DNA of 64,000 nucleotides from NCBI RefSeq assembly GCF_902712915.1, contig NZ_CACTIA010000005.1:2516501-2580500 (forward strand), read 5' to 3'. This document shows positions 16,796 to 24,019 of the stretch, piece by piece. The stretch comes from Acidiphilium sp. C61 (GTDB lineage Bacteria; Pseudomonadota; Alphaproteobacteria; Acetobacterales; Acetobacteraceae). Every line of letters begins with the position of its first letter. Within the stretch, counting starts at the first letter, position 1. Made by a program: the position numbers and the translations under genes. The notes beneath the pieces are model-generated. The model worked only from the letters and a program-made list of their open reading frames with translations, ran no database searches and was not told the DNA's origin.

Positions 16796-17361
16796 TGCGC
16801 GCCGCCGCCCGCGCCCTTGCCGGTTTCGTCGCGCATGAGGACGGGCTGACCGCGACCTGCAACACCGTCGCCCTCGTGCTGGCGGGCAACACGCCGTTCT
16901 ATCCGCTCTATCTCTGGGCCGTGCTCGGGCGGAATGCCGGCCCGTTCGTGCTGCTGACCCTGGCCTCGCTGCCGTTCTGGCTCGCCGTGCCGCTGCTCGC
17001 CCGGCGCAGCGGCTATGCCGCGCGCGCACTGCTCTGCACGGTGGCGACGCTGAACACCGCATGGTGCAACCATGTGCTCGGCTTCTCCTCCGGGGTGGCG
17101 CTGTTCCTGATCCCCTGCGTGATGCTGGCGACACTCGGCTTTCACCAATCCGAACGGCGGACGATGTTCGCCCTCGCCGGTCTGCCTTTCCTGGCTTATG
17201 CCGCGCTGCGCCTTGCCCCGATGCCGCCGGTCGCGACCTATCCGGCGGCGCAAGCCGCCTCGCTCGCGACGCTGAACGGCTTCAGCGTCGCCTGCCTGAC
17301 CTTCTTTCTCGGGATCGCCTTCGCCGCGATCCGCCCCACCGCGCCGCCGGCGCGGGGCTAA
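16795..17361 (+). CDS. Conserved membrane protein of unknown function
   Basis: A 188-aa protein with about five hydrophobic segments (NTVALVLAGNTPFYPLYLW, FVLLTLASLPFWLAVPLL, GVALFLIPCVMLATLGF, FLGIAFAAI). Function not recognised. Translationally coupled to the methyltransferase (ATG at 16795 in TGATG). Its TAA stop is formed by the first bases of the linker of palindromic repeat copy C, so the element has joined exactly at the 3' end of the gene. Confidence 0.75.
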   Translation: MRAAARALAGFVAHEDGLTATCNTVALVLAGNTPFYPLYLWAVLGRNAGPFVLLTLASLPFWLAVPLLARRSGYAARALLCTVATLNTAWCNHVLGFSSGVALFLIPCVMLATLGFHQSERRTMFALAGLPFLAYAALRLAPMPPVATYPAAQAASLATLNGFSVACLTFFLGIAFAAIRPTAPPARG

Positions 17362-17414
17362 TTATCAACATGATAGAGCACTGAATCCGATCCGAAAGGA
17401 TCGGAAAGTGCTCC
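17359..17414 (+). repeat. Mosaic palindromic repeat, copy C (half element)
   Basis: Only the linker (TAATTATCAACATGAT) and hairpin 2 (17375-17414, AGAGCACT arm, CCGATCC-GAAA-GGATCGG core, AGTGCTC) are present; hairpin 1 is missing. The linker supplies the stop codon of the upstream gene. Confidence 0.88.
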
Positions 17415-17501
17415 AGGGCGGCGCCTCGCCTTACCTCGTCTAGGCCTCTCTTGGGGGACCTCTTGCCTTCGCCGCGCCACGCCGCTAGAGAATTGCCGAC
17501 C

Positions 17502-17576
17502 GGGTGCGTAGCTCAGCGGGAGAGCATCGCCTTCACACGGCGGGGGTCACAGGTTCAATCCCTGTCGCACCCACCA
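17502..17576 (+). tRNA. tRNA-Val(CAC)
   Basis: Complete cloverleaf: acceptor GGGTGCG/CGCACCC, D arm GCTC-AGCGGGA-GAGC, anticodon stem TCGCC/GGCGG with loop TTCACAC (anticodon CAC), T arm ACAGG-TTCAATC-CCTGT, and an encoded 3' CCA. It decodes GTG. Confidence 0.96.
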
Positions 17577-17841
17577 TCTTTTCGCGATGTCGGAAATGAT
17601 GGTCACCGGTTCCTCGATCTGGACAGTCAAATATACGTTATCTTCCGGGCCGGCGGCCGCTGTCGGCGGCGGTCTGCGCCCGTTGCTTCGTGCGCGAAGT
17701 ACCGAAATGGGGCAGGATTGCATGCCCTGTATGCGAGAGCATTTTAGCTTTTCATTAAATAATTGGTCGCATTCTGCGAAACCTTAATTCTGTCTTTCTG
17801 AACGCTTGGCGTGAAGACGTATCGATGATGGCGATGGCGAG

Positions 17842-17868
17842 ATGAGTGTGACTGATGAGTGTGACTGA
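17842..17868 (+). other. Nine-codon mini-frame overlapping the start of the EAL gene
   Basis: ATGAGTGTGACTG occurs twice in tandem (17842 and 17855). The first copy opens an 8-residue frame ending TGA at 17868; the second is the start of the EAL protein in another frame. This may be a 13-bp duplication only, or a coupling peptide. No homology is possible at this size. Confidence 0.25.
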
Positions 17869-18634
17869 AACGCGTTCCGAAAGCACGAAATCCTGCACCG
17901 GTTGCCGGCAGGGCCTGTTCGACAGGCCGCTTGCCATGGCGTTCCAGCCGATCGTCGATGTCGCGGCGCGGTCCGTCTTCGCCTACGAGGCCCTGGTGCG
18001 CGGCCCCGCCGGGGAGTCCGCGGCCAGCATCCTGCGCAGCGTGGGCAAGGCGGAACTCTATGCGTTCGACCAGGCCTGCCGCGTCACCGCGATCGAGACC
18101 GCCGCGTCACTCGGCCTTGCCGACACGGCGTGGGATCTCTCGATCAATTTCCTGCCCAACGCGGTCTACGAGCCGCGCGCCTGCATCCGCACCACGCTGC
18201 AGGCCGCCGCCCGCAGCCGGTTTCCCACCGGCAAGCTCATCTTCGAGATCAACGAGGGCGAACTGCTCGCAGCGCCCGATCATCTGGCCAATATCGTGGC
18301 GGAATACGCGGCGATGGGCTTTCGCACCGCCATCGACGATTTCGGGTCCGGATATTCCAACCTCAACCTGCTCGCCAAGTTCCGTCCCGATCTCGTGAAG
18401 CTGGACATGGAGCTGATCCGCGGGATCGACACCGATGCGCGGCGGCGGAGCATCGTCGGCCATTGCGCCGCGATGTGCCGGGAGATGGGGATCACGGTCG
18501 TGGCCGAGGGTGTTGAAACGCGGGATGAATGCGCAGCGCTGGGCGATCTCGGCATCGCGCTCATGCAGGGCTATATCTTCGCCAAACCCGGCTTCCGCAG
18601 CCTGCCCGCGCCGAGCTGGGACGATCGCGCGTAA
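17855..18634 (+). CDS. Stand-alone EAL-domain c-di-GMP phosphodiesterase
   Basis: A 259-aa cytosolic protein with a short N-terminal CTGCRQG segment and one EAL domain (about 25-245). Residues needed for catalysis are all visible: YEALVRG, SINFLPN, FEINEGE, IDDFGSGYSNL, VKLDME, VAEGVET and MQGYIFAKP. It should therefore hydrolyse c-di-GMP to pGpG. No sensor domain is attached; the CTGC cysteines could bind metal. Upstream 17577-17854 holds AT-rich sequence without another gene. Confidence 0.9.
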   Translation: MSVTETRSESTKSCTGCRQGLFDRPLAMAFQPIVDVAARSVFAYEALVRGPAGESAASILRSVGKAELYAFDQACRVTAIETAASLGLADTAWDLSINFLPNAVYEPRACIRTTLQAAARSRFPTGKLIFEINEGELLAAPDHLANIVAEYAAMGFRTAIDDFGSGYSNLNLLAKFRPDLVKLDMELIRGIDTDARRRSIVGHCAAMCREMGITVVAEGVETRDECAALGDLGIALMQGYIFAKPGFRSLPAPSWDDRA

Positions 18635-18666
18635 TCCTGCGAAACCCGACGCCGGGTCCGCAGGGC

Positions 18667-19143
18667 TCATCCGGTGCCGGATCGGGCCCGGGGCAGGAAG
18701 CGCCCGCCTGCGGCGCGCAGCGCCAGCGGCGGGATGGCGACCCATTGCAGCGTCGGGCCGAGGCCGACGCCGAGCAGCGGGAGGCGCGGCATCAGCGCCG
18801 CATAGTGCCAGGTGCCGAGCCGCAGATGCACCATTTCGCTGCCGATCGTGTAGACGAGGCCGATGGCGATCGTCGTCCACGCGACGGCGGGGCTGATCGG
18901 CGGCGCGGCGCGCTCCCTGCCGAACAGGCTGAAGGCGCAAACCAGCGAGACGATCGCGATCGGGATATCGCCGCTTGTCCCGGCGAGGGCGATGAACGCA
19001 AGGCGCAGCGGGTCCGCATGATACCAGATGCGATAGAGCGGGAGTTGCAAGACCTCCCAGACCAGGTTGCCGGCAGCGACGGTCAGGACATAGCGCCGCA
19101 GCGCCGCAACGCCGAGGCCGCCCGCCCCGGCGGACGTGTTCAT
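18667..19143 (-). CDS. Integral membrane protein of unknown function
   Basis: About 158 aa with four hydrophobic segments (YVLTVAAGNLVWEVLQLPLY, IAIVSLVCAFSLF, VAWTTIAIGLVYTIGSEMVHL, LPLLGVGLGPTLQWVAIPPL). The pattern WEVLQLPLY...HADPLR and GTWHY suggests a conserved family, but I cannot name it. The ATG at 19143 is preferred over a TTG two codons earlier. It stands convergent to the EAL gene. Confidence 0.65.
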   Translation of the reverse strand: MNTSAGAGGLGVAALRRYVLTVAAGNLVWEVLQLPLYRIWYHADPLRLAFIALAGTSGDIPIAIVSLVCAFSLFGRERAAPPISPAVAWTTIAIGLVYTIGSEMVHLRLGTWHYAALMPRLPLLGVGLGPTLQWVAIPPLALRAAGGRFLPRARSGTG

Positions 19144-19240
19144 CGCCAAGCCCGCGCGGCGGAACCGCGCATCTGTCGGGGCCTCACCATGACGCCGAGA
19201 TAGGCCAGCCGCCCGGCGCCGGGCAAGCCTGTGCCGGCCC

Positions 19241-19334
19241 AGAGCATCATCCGATCCGGAAGGATCGGATAAAGATGCTCTGGTTCTCGGTAAGATAGCG
19301 CATCATCCGATCCGGAAGGATCGGAACGTGCCCT
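19241..19334 (+). repeat. Mosaic palindromic repeat, copy D (chimeric)
   Basis: Hairpin 1 (19241-19281) has the AGAGCATC/GATGCTCT outer arms of type 1 but the CCGATCC-GGAA-GGATCGG core of type 2. Hairpin 2 follows after a diverged linker and ends GTGCCCTA. The last bases give the TAG stop of the minus-strand DUF3047 gene. Confidence 0.88.
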
Positions 19335-20061
19335 ACCCGCCGGCCTCCAGCCTGATATCGCCATACCAGGCGCGGCCATGGCTGTGGGAATCGTCGCAAT
19401 CGGTCATGACCGCGACGGCGCCGATGATGTGCCGATGGCCGCCAAAGGCGCGGGCGAGATCGGCCTTCAGGTTGCGCCGCTCCGAGACCCAGCCGCCGGC
19501 ACCGTCCGGCCCCTGCCGGAGGGCGACGATCTCGGCCTGCGAGGTATAGGGATCCGGATAGAATTTCGTGCCGTGCGGGCCCTGCTTCGCCGCTGTGACC
19601 GGGCCGTTCGCCCAGACATAGACGAGGCTGCGCAGCGTCCAGGGCAACAGCGGATTGCCGGCCACAACATAGACGCGCGCGGGATAGTCGTCCCCCGATT
19701 TCGCATGCGGGTCGAGCCCGGCATAGACATGGGCGATCTTCCAGCGCCAGCTCATCACCGGGGTCTTGTCGAGATCGATCCGGTGTTTCCAGATCAGGCC
19801 GGAGGCCGAATCCCGGCAGATCGCCTGCAACACCGGGCTGCCCCCCGACCGGGCGATACCGTATTGCGTGACATGCCGGCCGTCGAAATGCTTCACCGCC
19901 CAGCCCGCCAGCGTGCCCGATGAAAACGCCGGCGGCTGCGGCGCTGCCGCACCGGCCGGAGCGGCGAAGGGCAAAGTGAGTGCAGCCGCCAGAACGCCGC
20001 GCGCCGTGAAGGCCTTCACGGCACCGAGGCGGTCTGCACGGTTGTTCCCGGTGCCGCGCAT
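19333..20061 (-). CDS. DUF3047 secreted protein
   Basis: A 242-aa exported protein: signal peptide (FTARGVLAAALTLPFAAPAGAAA), then the DUF3047 domain with WKHRIDLDKTPVMSWRWKI, GDDYPARVYVV, LVYVWAN and the end HRHIIGAVAVMTDCDDSHS and RAWYGDIRL. The function of the family is not known; the fold is jelly-roll-like. The ATG at 20061 has an AGGAG site. The TAG stop lies at the edge of repeat copy D. Confidence 0.82.
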   Translation of the reverse strand: MRGTGNNRADRLGAVKAFTARGVLAAALTLPFAAPAGAAAPQPPAFSSGTLAGWAVKHFDGRHVTQYGIARSGGSPVLQAICRDSASGLIWKHRIDLDKTPVMSWRWKIAHVYAGLDPHAKSGDDYPARVYVVAGNPLLPWTLRSLVYVWANGPVTAAKQGPHGTKFYPDPYTSQAEIVALRQGPDGAGGWVSERRNLKADLARAFGGHRHIIGAVAVMTDCDDSHSHGRAWYGDIRLEAGG

Positions 20062-20197
20062 GGCAAACTCCTGTCTCGATATGGGGCGGCGTCCATCGAT
20101 GCCGCTGTTCCGTATTCGCGGTGACCGACACAATGGTTACAGGCGAAGAGCGGAATGTCCGCCTTTCAGGAGCGCGGCGCCGCCGCGGCGGCCGGAA

Positions 20198-21166
20198 TCA
20201 GAACAGCCGGCCGATCACGAGGGTGAACGAGGCATCGTTGCGTGCCCCGCCGCGCACCCGCACATCTGTCGTCAGCGCGCTGTAGGCGAAGATCGTCCGG
20301 CTGAGGAAGGAACCCCCGAACACGCCCACCGTGGTCGCATCCGTCCGGTTGCCGGTATCCACCCGCCCGGTCGGGAACGGGCTGAACGCCACCGTCTGCT
20401 TGCCGCCGAAGGACTGCGACAGGCTGAGCCCGACATACCCGTCCGTCCGCGGCTGGAAGATATAGGGGAGATAGACGAAGAGCTTCCCGGAGGGCTGCGT
20501 GTCCAGCCGCTCGCGCACCGTGCCGAACGGTGTGGCGAGCGTGCCGAAATCGCTGTTGCCGGATTGGAACCGCGCCACCCCCCACAGCTCGATATCCAGC
20601 CGCCGCCCGTCATGCGCCTGCCCGAGCAGGACATGGCCATAGCCAGCGGTCATCTCGTTCACCCAGTCATTCGTGCTCGCATTCAGCGTGGCCGCCGGGC
20701 TGAACGATCCGCTCGGCGGGCTGACCAGATAGGACAGCACCAGATATTGATCGGCGGACGGATCGTTGACCGGATAGATGTAGCCACCGAGTTGCGGCTC
20801 GACAAAGCCGGAATTGTGGGTCAGCTGCCGCCCGCCGATCTCCTGCCCGCCGGAAAACACCACATAGGGCGCGATCACCTGCACCGCCGCCGCCATCCCG
20901 CCAACCGAAAATCCCTTGACCACACGCAGCACCGGCACATCCGTCGAGATCCGCGTATGGCCGATCTTCGTGCCGCCCGCCGTATAGAACGAACTCGCCG
21001 AACTGTAGGTGTTGTATAGCATGCCGACAGTGATGTGCGGCGGCGGGGCCGGCAGGTCGAAGGGCAGGGGATCGGCGCGGGATGACCGAAGGGCGAGCAT
21101 GGTTCCGGCCAGCGCGAGCGACAGCATCGCCAACGCGGCAAGGCCCTTGGGTCTTTTGGCGGTCAT
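20198..21166 (-). CDS. Outer-membrane transporter-like protein (phenol MetA-degradation family)
   Basis: A 322-aa exported beta-barrel-like protein with a signal segment (LAALAMLSLALAGTMLALRSSRA). Repeated strand patterns such as VGLSLSQSFGGKQTVAFSP and the terminal FTLVIGRLF fit outer membrane proteins of the MetA-pathway family, which is tied to uptake of hydrophobic compounds. Substrate unknown. The gene is 31 nt downstream of nrtS on the same strand. Confidence 0.75.
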   Translation of the reverse strand: MTAKRPKGLAALAMLSLALAGTMLALRSSRADPLPFDLPAPPPHITVGMLYNTYSSASSFYTAGGTKIGHTRISTDVPVLRVVKGFSVGGMAAAVQVIAPYVVFSGGQEIGGRQLTHNSGFVEPQLGGYIYPVNDPSADQYLVLSYLVSPPSGSFSPAATLNASTNDWVNEMTAGYGHVLLGQAHDGRRLDIELWGVARFQSGNSDFGTLATPFGTVRERLDTQPSGKLFVYLPYIFQPRTDGYVGLSLSQSFGGKQTVAFSPFPTGRVDTGNRTDATTVGVFGGSFLSRTIFAYSALTTDVRVRGGARNDASFTLVIGRLF

Positions 21167-21197
21167 CGAGACGCTCCGTGTGTTCGTCGGTTGGACA

Positions 21198-21443
21198 TCA
21201 TTGCGCGCCTTCGCTCTCGCGCAGCCGGTACGAGACGGCGCCGTAGGTGGCGACGCAGTAGGGCACGATGAAGGTGAGGATCATCTTTACCCAGTGCGGC
21301 CGGGCGAGGCCGAGCAGCGCATCGCCCTGGTTGATCAGGTTGAGGATCACGCCGACGACGATGGCAACCCGCAACGAGCTGGCGGGAATGCCATCCGCGA
21401 GGCTGAGCCGGATCACCCGCCGGGCGGCATGCAGCAGGCTCAT
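21198..21443 (-). CDS. nrtS: NrtS-type small nitrate/nitrite transporter
   Basis: An 81-aa membrane protein with two helices. ILNLINQGDALLG and ILTFIVPYCVATYGAVSYRL match the NrtS family, small proteins shown in other bacteria to help nitrate or nitrite transport. No nitrate reductase is in view, so the role here is inferred from family only. It may be co-transcribed with the downstream outer-membrane protein gene. Confidence 0.75.
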   Translation of the reverse strand: MSLLHAARRVIRLSLADGIPASSLRVAIVVGVILNLINQGDALLGLARPHWVKMILTFIVPYCVATYGAVSYRLRESEGAQ

Positions 21444-21692
21444 CCGCGCCGAAGCCGCATGAACGCGTGATCCCGCATCACCGTCGAAAACGTTTCAGGC
21501 AGGCGGTCGTCCGCCGATGGCATCTGCATCATCCTCTCGGGATACCGGTATTCAGGAAATCGGTCGGGGTGGAAGGCGCGTGGGCTGTCCATAACAGCGA
21601 ATTAATTAACATTTCGTATTCGTTTCGGTGTTCGCCTGCAATTTTGAACATGCGCCGCTCTGCGCATGCCGATACACATCCCGATGCATGCC

Positions 21693-21701
21693 GGGGGGGG
21701 G
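21693..21701. repeat. G9 homopolymer downstream of the anti-sigma gene
   Basis: Nine consecutive G bases 11 nt past the nrsF stop. It lies outside any supported coding frame. Possible slippage or sequencing-error site. Confidence 0.5.
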
Positions 21702-21711
21702 CGACGCTGCT

Positions 21712-22386
21712 TCAGCCGGCTTCCTGCCGGCGGCGCGGCGCCCGCACGGCATGGCTCAGGATCGTGCTCGAGGCGAACCAGCCGAGCGCGGTGAACAGAA
21801 TCACGCTGCCCATCTGCCAGAGCAGCAATGTCACGATATTGACCGAGCCGTGAAACAGCCGCAGCGCCACCTCCGCCGCCGCTGCCGCCGCGAGGGCGCC
21901 GCACAGGCAGGCATGGTCGCGCCGGAAGGTCGCGCTGCGGCGCAGCAGCATCACGATGAAGCCGGCCGGAATCACGCCGGCAATGGCGATGCCCGGCACG
22001 CACATCGGGTCGAGCGTCAGGCGCAGCATGCCGCCGGCATCCTGCACGCCCAGCACCGCGCATTGCCGGCCGAACTCGCCGAGCCAGGCCAGCATCGCCA
22101 GCATCGGCAGCCAGAGTTTCCACCCCGGCTGGTCCGGGCGGCCGGCGCAGAACGCGGCATAGGCCGAGACCAGCGCGGTGACGACGCCGAGCCCCTCCGA
22201 AATCAGGAACCCCGCCTCGCCGCATTTCCCGGCGAGATCGGGGCGCGGCCCCATGATCAGCGTGATCGCGGCGAGAACCGGAACGGTGACGCCGAGCCAG
22301 GTCGCCAGAAGCCGCGCGGGCGAGGGCAGGGGCCTGACGCCGCGCAGATCCTGCGCAAGCGATGCGATCAGTTCCTCACTCCTCAT
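21712..22386 (-). CDS. nrsF: NrsF-family (DUF1109) membrane anti-sigma factor
   Basis: A 224-aa protein with an N-terminal cytosolic tail (RSEELIASLAQDL) and six membrane helices, the NrsF/DUF1109 layout. Such proteins sequester an ECF sigma factor until metal or redox stress. Cysteines that could sense are visible: GKCGEAG, FCAGRP, RQCAVLG, DPMCVPG, HACLCG. The start lies 11 nt inside the sigma gene, so the pair is translationally coupled. In Caulobacter the SigF-NrsF pair responds to chromate and cadmium; the same is only an inference here. Confidence 0.88.
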   Translation of the reverse strand: MRSEELIASLAQDLRGVRPLPSPARLLATWLGVTVPVLAAITLIMGPRPDLAGKCGEAGFLISEGLGVVTALVSAYAAFCAGRPDQPGWKLWLPMLAMLAWLGEFGRQCAVLGVQDAGGMLRLTLDPMCVPGIAIAGVIPAGFIVMLLRRSATFRRDHACLCGALAAAAAAEVALRLFHGSVNIVTLLLWQMGSVILFTALGWFASSTILSHAVRAPRRRQEAG

Positions 22387-22939
22387 CGTTCACCCCGAGT
22401 TTCGCCCGCAGGCGCCGGATGGCCCGGAAGGTCGCCACCTTCAGCGCGCCCACGCTCATCCCGGTAGCCGCGGATGTCTCGGCAAGGGACATCTCGCGCA
22501 GCTTCAGCATCTCCAGAATCTCCCGCTCGCGCGGCGGCAGCGCGCCGACCGCGGATGATATGCGCCCGACATCGATCGAGACCTCCTGCGTCTCTTTCGT
22601 CGCAAGTGAAGACGAGGTTACAGGCACATCGTCCAGCGGCGTCGTGCGGAGATGATGCCGCGCCTGCGCGCGCCGCCGGTCGGCCCCCCGCAGTTTCAGG
22701 ATGCCGAGGAGAAACGGCGCCGCCGGCCGCGCCGGATCGTAGAGATGCAGGTTGCGGTGCAACGCCAGCAGCGTGTCCTGCACGATATCCTCGGCCTCGG
22801 CCGCATCGGCCCAGGGAAACCGGCGGCGGGCCATGCCACGCAGCCATGGCAGCGCCGCCCTGAGCACGGCCTCGTAGCTCCGGCGATTCCCGGCCTGCGC
22901 CTCGCGCAGCCAGCGCGCCCAATCGCCCTGCTGGTCCAT
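22376..22939 (-). CDS. ECF RNA polymerase sigma factor (partner of NrsF)
   Basis: A 187-aa sigma-70 family protein. Region 2 contains FPWADAAEAEDIVQDTLLAL; region 4 is LPPREREILEMLKLREMSLAETSAATGMS-type with a helix-turn-helix ending VGALKVATFRAIRRLR. Between them is an acidic linker. It belongs with the anti-sigma factor encoded next. An ECF-like promoter at 22972-23000 suggests self-regulation. A small exported protein is divergently encoded at 23209 and could be a target. Confidence 0.9.
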   Translation of the reverse strand: MDQQGDWARWLREAQAGNRRSYEAVLRAALPWLRGMARRRFPWADAAEAEDIVQDTLLALHRNLHLYDPARPAAPFLLGILKLRGADRRRAQARHHLRTTPLDDVPVTSSSLATKETQEVSIDVGRISSAVGALPPREREILEMLKLREMSLAETSAATGMSVGALKVATFRAIRRLRAKLGVNDEE

Positions 22940-22971
22940 CGGGCAGACTTAATCACACCTCGGGAGCAAGT

Positions 22972-23000
22972 AAATCGAGCCTTGAAAACGGTCCGGTTTC
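22972..23000 (-). promoter_or_regulatory. Putative autoregulated ECF promoter inside a palindrome
   Basis: On the minus strand GAAACC (22995-23000) is 17 nt from CGATTT (22972-22977), the spacing and core bases (AAC, CGA) of ECF promoters; the sigma gene starts 33 nt later. The -35 lies in the perfect 12-bp palindrome GGTTTCGAAACC (22995-23006), so a divergent copy of the -35 faces the 23209 gene. Confidence 0.45.
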
Positions 23001-23208
23001 GAAACCAGCTCTTAACCATCTGCCCCTATGAACGCATCATCCAACCCCATCCGCGGGCCCCGCCACCCGGCAGTGTCTCGCGAAGGATGGCCCCGAAAAA
23101 ACGAATTTGCGGCCGAAAATCCGGATCCACTTTCAAGAGCAATAAACAGCGAAAATCCTTCCCAAGAAAAAATCTTTTCGTCAGACAACGCTTTCAATGG
23201 GATAAAAG

Positions 23209-23514
23209 ATGAAAAGGTTTATCAGCACACATCGTCGCGTGACGTCGGCCCTTGTCGTGTTGGCTTCGCTGCCAGCCTCCTGCGCCGTGGCGCTCGGCGC
23301 CGGTGGCAGCGCGGCACTCGCCGGGAATAGAGCGGCCGTCGCCGCGGGCAATGTTTCGGTCGTGCCTTATCTGAAAAATCGCGATCTCTCGCCGCGATCG
23401 ACGATCAACATGGCCGGCATCGCGATGGCCAGCCACGCGGCGACCTGCCGTGGCGTCGTCACCCTGCTGGCCGCGCATGCGGCCTGCGGTGCGGCGCCTC
23501 GGTCGGGGACCTGA
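23209..23514 (+). CDS. Small exported protein of unknown function, divergent from the sigma gene
   Basis: A 101-aa frame with a convincing signal peptide (MKRFISTHRR, then ALVVLASLPASCAVALG). The mature part has PYLKNRDLSPRSTINMAGIAM and three cysteines. There is no recognisable family. The upstream 269 nt is AT-richer than its surroundings and holds a palindromic ECF-like promoter; a stem-loop overlaps the stop. These support a real gene of the sigma/NrsF regulon, but composition-driven chance remains possible. Confidence 0.45.
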   Translation: MKRFISTHRRVTSALVVLASLPASCAVALGAGGSAALAGNRAAVAAGNVSVVPYLKNRDLSPRSTINMAGIAMASHAATCRGVVTLLAAHAACGAAPRSGT

Positions 23515-23535
23515 GGGGGAAGCTTGCGCCCCTCA
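23512..23535. terminator. Stem-loop at the stop of the small exported protein
   Basis: TGAGGGG and CCCCTCA form a 7-bp stem around a 10-nt loop; the TGA stop is in the stem. There is no T run, so the terminator role is weak. Confidence 0.3.
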
Positions 23536-23621
23536 TCCGGTCGGGCGGCGGCGGGGCATCCCCTGCCGCCGCTTGACCAGGATCATCGACGAAGCGGCTT
23601 CGCCCCGCACATGGTCGCCCC

Positions 23622-23790
23622 ATGTCAGACCCCATCCCCCTGCCGAGCGACCTCTACGAACTGTCGATGCTGACGCCCATGCGGCCGACGGCATGGACGA
23701 AATCGCTGCCGAGGCGTCCCCGGCAAAGCGCGCCCGGCGCGTCCGCCGCGACTGGAGCCGCCTACGGTCAAACGGAATAACCCGATCGGA
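23622..23790 (+). pseudogene. Possible frameshifted remnant of a nicotinate phosphoribosyltransferase N terminus
   Basis: A frame from ATG 23622 reads MSDPIPLPSDLYELSMLT, close to the conserved start (TDLYELTML) of nicotinate phosphoribosyltransferases. Just after it the matching continuation AADGMDEIA, expected next in that family, appears in another frame (about 23678-23704). Neither frame goes on to the catalytic core; both end within about 150 nt. It looks like a decayed 5' fragment. The rest of 23515-24019 (about 500 nt) has no convincing gene apart from a palindrome near 23904. Confidence 0.35.
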
Positions 23791-23903
23791 TGTCGTGCGC
23801 CAGAGCGATGGTCCGGCTCCCAAGGCGGTGGCCATCCCCTGTGCGCAAGGTAGGTTCCCGCGGCGCGGACATTTCGATAATGTTTCATTAACCCGTCCGT
23901 GCC

Positions 23904-23923
23904 TAATCACGGCATAGTGATTA
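23904..23923. promoter_or_regulatory. Inverted repeat before the GGDEF-EAL gene
   Basis: TAATCAC-ggcata-GTGATTA is a perfect 7+7 bp inverted repeat about 97 nt before the GGDEF-EAL start. It is a candidate operator; the regulator is unknown. Confidence 0.4.
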
Positions 23924-24019
23924 CCCGGACAGAATCCCGTCCGGCGCATTTGAGGTCGATGCCCGTTTCGCCGTCGGACTGCATTTCAGCCGCCTTTGCC
24001 TCTGCCCGTTAGGACCCCC

